From contig NZ_AP025472.1 in assembly GCF_024347395.1 (NCBI RefSeq), positions 496,001-560,000 on the forward strand: a stretch of DNA of 64,000 nt, given 5' to 3'. This stretch comes from Vibrio cortegadensis (GTDB lineage: Bacteria; Pseudomonadota; Gammaproteobacteria; Enterobacterales; Vibrionaceae). This document shows positions 53,755 to 61,004 of this stretch, piece after piece; within the stretch, counting starts at the first letter, position 1, and each line of letters begins with the position of its first letter. A model generated the notes under the pieces. That model made no database searches. It was given only the letters and a program-made list of their open reading frames with translations, and was not told where the DNA came from. A program made the translations under genes and the position numbers.

Positions 53755-54093
53755 ATGAAATTGATTAATGCGATAGTGAAACCATTCAAGCTAGATGATG
53801 TGCGTGAAGCGTTGGCGGAGGCTGGAATCGAAGGAATGACGGTTTCTGAAGTAAAAGGCTTTGGTCGTCAAAAGGGTCATACAGAGCTTTATCGTGGTGC
53901 GGAATATCAAGTGGATTTCTTACCAAAAGTGAAATTAGAAATCGCCACTCAAGCTGAGAATGTGGATCGAGTGGTTGAAGCGATTACCAAGGCTGCTCAT
54001 ACAGGAAAAATCGGTGATGGTAAGATTTTTGTGTATGACCTAAGCCAAGCTGTGCGAATTCGTACTGGTGAAATGGATGCTGAAGCACTTTAA
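53755..54093 (+). CDS. glnK: Nitrogen regulatory protein P-II (GlnK/GlnB)
   Basis: Trimeric signalling protein that reports nitrogen status and blocks AmtB. The 112 residues include the T-loop with uridylylated Tyr51 (GHTELYRGAEYQVDF) and the C-loop IGDGKIFVYDLSQAVRIRTGE. The start is set at MKLINAIVKPFKLDD with GAGGGAA upstream; the frame extends 57 bases further but crosses the sigma-54 promoter. Linkage with amtB favours the GlnK role; the sequence alone does not separate GlnK from GlnB. Confidence 0.95.
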   Translation: MKLINAIVKPFKLDDVREALAEAGIEGMTVSEVKGFGRQKGHTELYRGAEYQVDFLPKVKLEIATQAENVDRVVEAITKAAHTGKIGDGKIFVYDLSQAVRIRTGEMDAEAL

Positions 54094-54120
54094 AGAATGA
54101 CAAGGATTGGAGACTTTAAT

Positions 54121-55350
54121 ATGGAACTTACAACAACAGTAACGGAACTACGTTACGCACTCGACACTTTTTTCTTCCTCATTTCAGGTGCGTTAGTCAT
54201 GTGGATGGCAGCAGGCTTCGCGATGTTAGAAGCTGGCCTAGTTCGTTCAAAGAACACCACAGAAATTTTAACTAAGAACATTTGTTTGTACGCGATTGCT
54301 TGTACCACTTTCTTAGTCGTTGGCTACAACATTATGTATGTAGATAACGGTGAAGGCGGCTGGTTACCCTCCTTTGGTACTCTAATTGGCACGCAAGGCG
54401 AAGGCGCAGACCACTCTCTAGAGTCTGATTTCTTCTTCCAGGTTGTATTCGTGGCAACCGCTATGTCTGTGGTATCGGGTGCCGTTGCTGAACGTATGAA
54501 GCTTTGGTCATTCCTCATCTTCTCTGTGGTACTGACAGCGTTTATCTACCCAATGGAAGGTTACTGGACTTGGGGTGGTGGTTTCTTATCTGAGGCTGGT
54601 TTCAGTGACTTCGCAGGTTCAGGTATCGTACACATGGCTGGTGCTGCTGCGGCGTTAGCGGGCGTTTTACTACTGGGTGCTCGTAAAGGTAAATATGGTA
54701 AGAACGGTGAAATTTACCCGATTCCTGGTTCAAACATGCCACTTGCAACGTTAGGTACCTTTATTCTTTGGTTCGGTTGGTTCGGTTTTAATGGCGGCTC
54801 TCAATTGATGGTTTCAGATTTCGAGAACGCGACAGCTGTGGGGCAAATCTTCTTAAACACGAACGCAGCAGCGGCTGCTGGCGCGATTGCAGCACTACTA
54901 GTATGTAAAACCACTTGGGGTAAAGCAGACTTAACAATGGTATTGAATGGTGCGTTAGCAGGTCTAGTGGCAATCACAGCAGATCCTCTTTCACCGTCGC
55001 CACTCTATGCGGTTGCGATTGGTGTTGGCGCGGGTGCATTAGTAGTATTTAGTATTATCGCTCTTGATAAAGTGAAAGTTGATGATCCGGTTGGCGCGAT
55101 TTCAGTGCATGGCGTATGTGGTTTCTTTGGCTTGATGGTAGTTCCGTTTAGCAATGCTGATGCGTCATTCGGTACTCAGTTGTTAGGTGCTGCAGTTATC
55201 TTTGCATGGGTATTTGGTGCGAGTTTAGCAGTATGGGCCGTGTTGAAAGCCACAATGGGAATTCGTGTGACAGAAGACGAAGAGCAAGAAGGAATGGATA
55301 TGCACGATTGTGGAGTAGGGGCTTATCCTGAGTTTGTGACTGTGAAATAG
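54121..55350 (+). CDS. amtB: Ammonium transporter AmtB
   Basis: Trimeric ammonium channel of the inner membrane, gated by GlnK. The 409 residues have eleven predicted helices; the twin pore histidines are in GIVHMAGAAAAL and AISVHGVCGFFG, and the signature FGWFGFNGGSQL lies between them. The start follows GGAG at 8 bases; a longer frame of eight codons upstream is not family sequence. It is 27 bases after glnK and is probably co-transcribed from the sigma-54 promoter. Confidence 0.97.
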   Translation: MELTTTVTELRYALDTFFFLISGALVMWMAAGFAMLEAGLVRSKNTTEILTKNICLYAIACTTFLVVGYNIMYVDNGEGGWLPSFGTLIGTQGEGADHSLESDFFFQVVFVATAMSVVSGAVAERMKLWSFLIFSVVLTAFIYPMEGYWTWGGGFLSEAGFSDFAGSGIVHMAGAAAALAGVLLLGARKGKYGKNGEIYPIPGSNMPLATLGTFILWFGWFGFNGGSQLMVSDFENATAVGQIFLNTNAAAAAGAIAALLVCKTTWGKADLTMVLNGALAGLVAITADPLSPSPLYAVAIGVGAGALVVFSIIALDKVKVDDPVGAISVHGVCGFFGLMVVPFSNADASFGTQLLGAAVIFAWVFGASLAVWAVLKATMGIRVTEDEEQEGMDMHDCGVGAYPEFVTVK

Positions 55351-55387
55351 AGATCACAATTTCAGCTATTGTTTCGTAGTTAATAAC

Positions 55388-55416
55388 AAACCTGTCATTA
55401 ATTGGCAGGTTTTTTT
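55388..55416 (+). terminator. Terminator of glnK-amtB
   Basis: AAACCTGTCA pairs with TGGCAGGTTT (one G-T pair), followed by TTTTT. Confidence 0.88.
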
Positions 55417-55427
55417 GTCACAGATCA

Positions 55428-55455
55428 TTGTATTCTAAATAAAGATGAATATAAT
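55428..55455 (+). promoter_or_regulatory. Promoter of fbpABC
   Basis: TTGTAT (55428-55433), a 16-base spacer and a consensus TATAAT (55450-55455), 48 bases upstream of the chosen ATG. The Fur box lies across the expected transcription start. Confidence 0.7.
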
Positions 55456-55463
55456 AACACGAC

Positions 55464-55478
55464 TGATAAACGTTATCA
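55464..55478. promoter_or_regulatory. Fur box of fbpABC
   Basis: TGATAAACGTTATCA matches the 7-1-7 Fur consensus TGATAAT, one base, ATTATCA at all but two positions and is a near-perfect palindrome. Repression by Fur in iron-rich conditions is expected. Confidence 0.75.
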
Positions 55479-55502
55479 TTACGAAACTCAAGGAACTCGA
55501 TG

Positions 55503-56516
55503 ATGAAAAAACTGCTAACTCTTTCAGCGCTCGCTTGTAGCGTATTAACATCAACTGCAATGGCTGCTGAAGAAGTAAACGTCTACTCTTACCGTCAACC
55601 TTTCTTAGTTGAGCCTATGTTTAAAGAATTCACTAAAGAAACGGGCATCAAGGTAAATGTGAAGTTTGCTAAAAAGGGCCTAGCAGAAAAGTTAGCTCAA
55701 GAAGGTGAATACAGCCCAGCGGACGTTGTATTAACTACGGATATCAGCCGTCTTGCTGAATTGACGAACAAGAACCTTGTTCAAGCAGTAGAAAGCAAAA
55801 TTATCGAAGCGAACGTTCCTGCGCAATATCAAGATAAAGAAAATGAATGGTTTGCTCTGACACTGCGTACACGTAATGTTTACTCATCACGTGACCGTGT
55901 TGGTAAATTAGGTCAAGAATTTAACTACTCAGATCTAGTTAATCCTGAATTCAAAGGCAAGATTTGTACACGTAGTGGTAAGCACCCATACAATGTCTCT
56001 TTAGTTTCATCAATGATTGCTCATAAAGGTGAAGCTGAAACAAAAGCATGGCTTGAGGGTGTGAAAGCAAACTTAGCTCGTAAGCCTCAAGGAAACGACC
56101 GCGCACAAGTAAAAGCGATTAAAGAAGGTCTATGTGACGTTTCTTTAGGTAATAGTTACTACCTAGGTAAGATGGTTAACGATAAAGATCAAAAAGCATG
56201 GGCAGATTCAGTTTATATTAACTTCCCAGGCCAAGCTGCTCAAGGCACGCACGTTAATATCAGCGGTATGGCTCTTGCTAAATTTGCACCAAACAAAGAC
56301 AACGCAGTTAAGCTAATGGAATTCCTAACGGGTGATATAGCTCAGCAGATGTATGCAGAAGTGAACTATGAGTACCCTGTAAAAGTGGGCGTTAAGCGTT
56401 CTGAACTTGTAGCTTCATGGGGTGATTTCAATGCCGATAAGCTATCTTTAGATGATATCGCATCACACCATGCCGACGCGATTAAACTTCTAGATGAAGT
56501 GAAATTTGACCTTTAA
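55503..56516 (+). CDS. fbpA: Iron(III) ABC transporter substrate-binding protein
   Basis: Periplasmic ferric-binding protein of the FbpA/FutA type. A signal peptide ends at TAMA (about residue 21) before AEEVNVYSYRQPF. Other landmarks are ADVVLTTDISRLAEL near 75, KGKICTRSGKHPYNVSL near 152 and the C-lobe VNYEYPVKVGV, whose tyrosines probably contact iron. The second of two adjacent ATGs is chosen because AAGGA is 8 bases before it. A Fur box and a promoter lie upstream; fbpB and fbpC follow. Confidence 0.93.
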   Translation: MKKLLTLSALACSVLTSTAMAAEEVNVYSYRQPFLVEPMFKEFTKETGIKVNVKFAKKGLAEKLAQEGEYSPADVVLTTDISRLAELTNKNLVQAVESKIIEANVPAQYQDKENEWFALTLRTRNVYSSRDRVGKLGQEFNYSDLVNPEFKGKICTRSGKHPYNVSLVSSMIAHKGEAETKAWLEGVKANLARKPQGNDRAQVKAIKEGLCDVSLGNSYYLGKMVNDKDQKAWADSVYINFPGQAAQGTHVNISGMALAKFAPNKDNAVKLMEFLTGDIAQQMYAEVNYEYPVKVGVKRSELVASWGDFNADKLSLDDIASHHADAIKLLDEVKFDL

Positions 56517-56524
56517 TTGAAACT

Positions 56525-56550
56525 AAGGGTATAACAGTACCCTTATTTTT
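56525..56550 (+). terminator. Attenuating hairpin between fbpA and fbpB
   Basis: TAAGGGTA and TACCCTTA pair around ACAGTA-side loop bases TAACAG and are followed by TTTT. A partial terminator here would give more binding protein than permease, a common pattern in ABC operons. Confidence 0.7.
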
Positions 56551-56564
56551 AAAGGAGTATGAGA

Positions 56565-56582
56565 TGTATTTGCCATGGTAAA
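56565..56582 (+). CDS. Possible mini-ORF upstream of fbpB (MYLPW)
   Basis: ATG to TAA, five codons, with AAAGGAG six bases upstream, the best ribosome site in the fbpA-fbpB gap. fbpB, 30 bases further on, has only a weak AGG close to its ATG. Translation is not proved. Confidence 0.3.
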
Positions 56583-56612
56583 TATGTCTCATAGCCTTGA
56601 TGTAATTAGGCA

Positions 56613-58238
56613 ATGAAAGAAAAAAACTCTTTATGGAAAACCAGTAGTGGGAGCCTTGCTCTATTACTGGTTTTGCCGATCTTAGCGATCTTCTATACCG
56701 CTGTTGGTGAAACTGACGATGTGTTTTCTCATCTGATGTCCACAGTGATGCCCACCTATACTTATAATACCGTCATGCTCGTTGTGGGGGTGATGTTCCT
56801 TTCTCTCATTTTTGGTATTCCAAGTGCTTGGATCATGGCGATGTGCCGTATCCCAAGCGAAAAATGGTTGCAGTGGGCACTTGTACTGCCGCTGGCGATG
56901 CCGGGTTATATTATTGGCTATATCTTTACGGATTGGTTTGATTTTGCCGGCCCAATACAAGTCTGGTTGCGGGACATTACAGGTTGGGGCCCCGGAGAGT
57001 ACTGGTTCCCTGATATTCGAACATTGGCTGGGGCAACAGTTGTCCTTTCGTTAGTGTTATATCCTTACGTCTACCTACTATGCCGTGCCGCTTTTATGGA
57101 GCAAAGCATCTCTTTGTTGCAGTCAGCAAGGTTGCTTAAATGCTCTCCTTGGGAAAGCTTTCGTCGAATTTCATTACCTCTCGTTCGCCCATCTATAGCT
57201 GTTGCCCTTTCGTTAGTCGCAATGGAAACCTTAGGGGATTTTGGTACGGTGAGTTATTTTGCGGTCAGCACGCTCACGACAGCGGTATATGATACTTGGC
57301 TTGGGTATTCAAATTTAACTGCTGCGGCTAAAATTTCTGCCTTAATGTTAGTGATCGTCATTATTCTATTAAGTGCTGAGCGGTATAGCCGTCGTAAGCA
57401 AAAATTGTTTCAGAATCAATTTAGCAGCCATGATGACTTTCGTTATGAATTACAAGGTTGGAAGAAGTGGCTAGCCCTAGTATGGTGCTGGGGATTAGTT
57501 GGCGTTGCTTTCATTTTTCCACTGATGCAACTGATCATTTATGCGTACAAATATTTTGCTCAAAGCTGGACGCCGGAGTTTCGTGAATACGCGATAAACA
57601 GTTTGCAAGTTTCTCTTTCAGCTGCGTTTTTTGGTGTGTTAGTCGCATTGGTTGTGAATTTTTACCATCGCCTAAGTCCAAACCGTATTAGTCTCGGATT
57701 TATGCGTTTCTCTTCTCTGGGCTATGCTGTCCCTGGAACAGTGCTGGCGATAGGGGTTATGGTAACCGTGTTGGTGATGGATCACTCAATCAATGATTTC
57801 GCTAAATACATGGAGTGGGGACGACCTGGGCTTATTTTTTCTGGTTCAATGTTCGCTTTGATTTTTGCTCTTGTTGTGCGCTTTTCAGCGGTGGCTATCG
57901 GCAGTATTGAAAGTAGCCTCAATAAAGTATCCCCTTCACTTGATATGGCATCAAGAACAATGGGATGTAACGCCAACCAAATGTTACGTCGGGTGCATTT
58001 CCCACTGATCAAGCGTGGAGCATTGATTGCGGGTTTATTAGTGTTTATTGAATCAATGAAAGAGCTTAATGCTGCTCTGTTATTGCGTCCTTTTAACTTT
58101 GAAACGTTGGCCACCTATGTGTACAACTACGCATCAGACGAGCACTTAGAGCTTGCTGCTTTGCCTGCGGTATTATTGGTCTTAGTGGGGTTAATTCCTC
58201 TTGTTATTGTTAACCGTTCTTTGGAGAAAACTCACTAA
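56613..58238 (+). CDS. fbpB: Iron(III) ABC transporter permease
   Basis: A 541-residue inner-membrane permease made of two fused BPD-type halves, each with about six helices. The EAA loops that contact the ATPase are near 185 (ARLLKCSPWESFRRISLPL) and near 460 (SRTMGCNANQMLRRVHFPL). It has only one possible ATG start because a TAG lies two codons upstream in frame. It overlaps fbpC by one base (TAATG). Confidence 0.93.
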   Translation: MKEKNSLWKTSSGSLALLLVLPILAIFYTAVGETDDVFSHLMSTVMPTYTYNTVMLVVGVMFLSLIFGIPSAWIMAMCRIPSEKWLQWALVLPLAMPGYIIGYIFTDWFDFAGPIQVWLRDITGWGPGEYWFPDIRTLAGATVVLSLVLYPYVYLLCRAAFMEQSISLLQSARLLKCSPWESFRRISLPLVRPSIAVALSLVAMETLGDFGTVSYFAVSTLTTAVYDTWLGYSNLTAAAKISALMLVIVIILLSAERYSRRKQKLFQNQFSSHDDFRYELQGWKKWLALVWCWGLVGVAFIFPLMQLIIYAYKYFAQSWTPEFREYAINSLQVSLSAAFFGVLVALVVNFYHRLSPNRISLGFMRFSSLGYAVPGTVLAIGVMVTVLVMDHSINDFAKYMEWGRPGLIFSGSMFALIFALVVRFSAVAIGSIESSLNKVSPSLDMASRTMGCNANQMLRRVHFPLIKRGALIAGLLVFIESMKELNAALLLRPFNFETLATYVYNYASDEHLELAALPAVLLVLVGLIPLVIVNRSLEKTH

Positions 58239-59266
58239 TGAGCTGTGCATTATCGATTCAAAACTTAACCTGTAAATATGACTCTCAAACAATATTAGAG
58301 TCGTTATCTTTGGATGTTGAGCATGGTGAAATTGTTTGTCTTTTAGGGGCGAGTGGCTGTGGCAAAACGACCTTACTAAAAGCGATTGCAGGCTTGCTTC
58401 CACTAAGTAGTGGCGTGATGAGTTTAAACTGTTTGACGATTGATGACGGTGAAAACTGGCTGCCTCCGGAGCAGCGTAATATCGGTATGATCTTTCAAGA
58501 CTATGCGCTTTTCCCTCATTTGACGGTGGCTGATAATATTGCGTTTGGCTTGCGAGATCTCTCATCTGAGTCTCGACGCGAAAAGATCGAAGAGATGTTG
58601 AGTTTAGTTCACCTCGACGGTTACGGTGATCGATACCCACATCAGTTGTCTGGTGGACAGCAACAGCGTGTGGCGATTGCTCGTTCGTTAGCTTACAAAC
58701 CCGATCTATTGTTGCTTGATGAACCGTTTTCCAATATTGATACTCAAGTCCGTCATGAGCTAATTAGTCAGATCCGTAAGATTTTTAAAAAGCAGGGTGT
58801 CACCGCAATTTTTGTGACTCACTCTAGAGAGGAAGCGTTCGCTTTTGCTGATAAAATGGCGGTGATGAATCATGGTGTCATTGAACAGTACGGCACGGCT
58901 TCGGAGTTGTACTATCAACCTTCAAGTAAGTTTGTGGCAGATTTTCTTGGTGGCGGAAGCTATGTGTCTGCAACACGAATCTCTTTGACCGAGTTTCAAA
59001 CGGCACTGGGTGTCGTTGAAGCTCAAATCAAAACAGAGGTCGCAATTAATGCTGAATGTGAGTTGTTACTTCGCCCGCAACATATCCAAATTACAGCGAC
59101 GGAAGAGAGTTCTGTCTTTGTGTTAGAACAGCACTTCATGGGTGATCATTGCCGTTATGTTATTGAAGCAAATGGTAATCGGTTACTCGCAAGTTCAACT
59201 GAGGCATTAGTGATAGGACAAGCGGTCTCTGTGCATGTGGATATGAATGGCGTGTTAGCTTTTTAG
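58238..59266 (+). CDS. fbpC: Iron(III) ABC transporter ATP-binding protein
   Basis: A 342-residue ATPase energising FbpAB. Walker A GASGCGKTT is at 37-45, Q-loop FQDYALFPHL near 87, signature LSGGQQQR near 136 and Walker B LLLLDEPF near 157. A TOBE-like C-terminal domain spans about 240-340. Its ATG overlaps the fbpB stop. A degenerate repeat array begins directly at its stop codon. Confidence 0.95.
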   Translation: MSCALSIQNLTCKYDSQTILESLSLDVEHGEIVCLLGASGCGKTTLLKAIAGLLPLSSGVMSLNCLTIDDGENWLPPEQRNIGMIFQDYALFPHLTVADNIAFGLRDLSSESRREKIEEMLSLVHLDGYGDRYPHQLSGGQQQRVAIARSLAYKPDLLLLDEPFSNIDTQVRHELISQIRKIFKKQGVTAIFVTHSREEAFAFADKMAVMNHGVIEQYGTASELYYQPSSKFVADFLGGGSYVSATRISLTEFQTALGVVEAQIKTEVAINAECELLLRPQHIQITATEESSVFVLEQHFMGDHCRYVIEANGNRLLASSTEALVIGQAVSVHVDMNGVLAF

Positions 59267-59428
59267 CTAAAAGGCTAGTTCTTCAAATGCGATTACTTAA
59301 AATTAGATCACTTCAAATGCGATTGCTTTAAATATAATTAGTTTGAATATAATGAGTTTAAATGTAATGGCTCCAACATGATTAGCTCAAACATGATTAG
59401 CCAAATACTATTAGCCGAAATGTTATTG
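59266..59428. repeat. Degenerate 15-bp tandem-repeat array
   Basis: Eight consecutive 15-base units start at 59281, 59296, 59311, 59326, 59341, 59356, 59371 and 59386, followed by two 14-base units (59401, 59415). A weaker unit at 59266 overlaps the fbpC stop region. Typical units are CTTCAAATGCGATTA (nearly repeated at 59311) and CTCAAACATGATTAG. No continuous reading frame with a start is present. Confidence 0.9.
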
Positions 59429-59439
59429 CCTAGATAGAA

Positions 59440-59466
59440 AAAGGCCCAGCGCATTCACGCTGGGCA
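59440..59466 (-). terminator. Terminator of the chitobiose/hexomutase genes
   Basis: GCCCAGCG and CGCTGGGC pair around a 6-base loop; on the minus strand CTTTTTC follows. It lies 54 bases after the hexomutase stop. Confidence 0.85.
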
Positions 59467-59518
59467 AGTGCTCTTCACCTATAGGGAGCTCATTGAGCAG
59501 GTGTACAAGTGAGAACTC

Positions 59519-60940
59519 CTACAAAGCGAGGAAGTCTTTTACTTGTTGAAGAACACGTTCTGCAGTGTCTTTATCTGCCATTTCAGAAAAAATTCTTAGC
59601 AGTGGTTCTGTTCCAGAGAAGCGAGCAATGACCCAACCTCCGTTTTTAAAGTAAACTTTTGCGCCATCTTCATAGCTCACTTTTTCTATTTCGAACTCAA
59701 AATCTGGCAGCTTTTTCTCAATATAAATCTTGTCATACAGCACCTCTTTTTGAGCGGGTTTGAACGTACAGTCGCCCTCGGCGGTGTAGGCGTAACCGTA
59801 CTTGCTGTAGATCTCATCAAGCAGTTCCGATAATTTTTTCCCGGTAGAGCTGATCATTTCGACAAGCAAGCTTGATGCAAAGACGCCATCTTTGCCTTTA
59901 ATGTGACCTCGAATCGTTAAACCACCAGAACTCTCGCCACCAAGAAGTGAGTCATCGGCTTCCATTTGTGAACTGATGTGCTTAAAGCCCACTGGAACCT
60001 CAAAGCATTTTTCATCATGATCTGCGGCAATTTTATCAAGTAAGTGAGTTGTGGCGATATTTCTGACCACAGACCCTTTCCATCCTTTGTACTCAAGCAA
60101 GTAGTAATACAGCAGCATCAGGACTTCATTAGGATGAATAAAGTGACCTTTTTCATCAATGATACCTAAACGGTCTGCATCACCATCGGTACCGATTCCA
60201 ATGTCGTAACCTTCCGCTGCCACTAGGTGCTTTAAACGATAAAGGGTCGAGGCATTAGGAGAAGGCATCAAGCCTCCAAAGTCAGGGTTTTTGCCATCGT
60301 TAATCACATCGACATCACAGCGGCCATTGATCAGAACGGTTTGTAATGCATTTTTCGCAACTCCAAACATTGGGTCAATCAATACTCTAAGGTTCGCTTT
60401 TTTGATTGATTCGATATCGATAAAGTCGATGATTGAGTCAACAAATTCATTCATCGGGTTGATGATTTCAATGGCTTTATCGTTGATAGCTTGTTCAAAA
60501 TCGACGGATTCCACATCACTCAATTCTAAATTAGCTATCTGGTCTTCAATTTTTTGAGTAATAATTTCGTCAGCATCGCGCCCACCTTCAATGAAGATTT
60601 TTATACCGTTGTAATCGGCAGGATTATGTGAAGCCGTAATACAAGCTGAGTAGGCACAGCCCATCTCTTTCGCTTTAAACATTACGATTGGCGTTGGGAC
60701 AAATCGATTAATGAAGCAGACTTTAATGCCATTTGCGGCGAGTACCTCAGCAAACCAACTTGCGGCTTTATCCGATAAAAATCGACGGTCATAGCCGATA
60801 ATAAACCCTTTATCTGCCACTTGTTCATTCAACATGATATTGGCAACAGATTGAGCAACAAGACGAACATTGTCTTTCGTGAACTCTTCACCAATAAAGG
60901 CGCGCCAGCCACCTGTACCAAACTTGATCATAGTAGACAT
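59519..60940 (-). CDS. Phosphoglucomutase/phosphomannomutase family protein
   Basis: A 473-residue alpha-D-phosphohexomutase. The phosphoserine loop is TASHNPADYNG (Ser104), the metal loop DGDADRLG (252-259), the sugar loop GGESSGG near 332 and the phosphate-binding RFSGTEPLLRIF near 440. Behind a GH94 chitobiose phosphorylase it most probably converts GlcNAc-1-phosphate to GlcNAc-6-phosphate, as proposed for the V. cholerae homologue; glucose substrates are also possible. A second ATG three codons in (60931) has better Shine-Dalgarno spacing. Confidence 0.88.
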   Translation of the reverse strand: MSTMIKFGTGGWRAFIGEEFTKDNVRLVAQSVANIMLNEQVADKGFIIGYDRRFLSDKAASWFAEVLAANGIKVCFINRFVPTPIVMFKAKEMGCAYSACITASHNPADYNGIKIFIEGGRDADEIITQKIEDQIANLELSDVESVDFEQAINDKAIEIINPMNEFVDSIIDFIDIESIKKANLRVLIDPMFGVAKNALQTVLINGRCDVDVINDGKNPDFGGLMPSPNASTLYRLKHLVAAEGYDIGIGTDGDADRLGIIDEKGHFIHPNEVLMLLYYYLLEYKGWKGSVVRNIATTHLLDKIAADHDEKCFEVPVGFKHISSQMEADDSLLGGESSGGLTIRGHIKGKDGVFASSLLVEMISSTGKKLSELLDEIYSKYGYAYTAEGDCTFKPAQKEVLYDKIYIEKKLPDFEFEIEKVSYEDGAKVYFKNGGWVIARFSGTEPLLRIFSEMADKDTAERVLQQVKDFLAL

Positions 60941-60978
60941 CCTATCTCTCTCACGCTCTAACGAGCAAAAATTAAAAG

Positions 60979-61000
60979 TAGGGGGATGATTCTCCCCCTA
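60979..61000 (-). terminator. Hairpin between the GH94 gene and the hexomutase gene
   Basis: TAGGGGGA pairs with TCCCCCTA around a 6-base loop, followed on the minus strand by CTTTTAATTTTT. It lies inside the presumed operon and may cause partial termination. Confidence 0.65.
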
Positions 61001-61004
61001 AAAA

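Noticed and set aside
58191..58640. 149-codon minus-strand frame over fbpC
   Set aside because: Complement of conserved ATPase sequence with no family features; fbpC is clearly the coding strand.
59279..59370. Pentapeptide-like reading of the 15-bp array (F-K-C-D-Y, L-K-L-D-H and so on)
   Set aside because: The frame is interrupted by stop codons and has no start. The D/N position does not match the A(D/N)LXX pentapeptide pattern. The period of 15 simply equals five codons.
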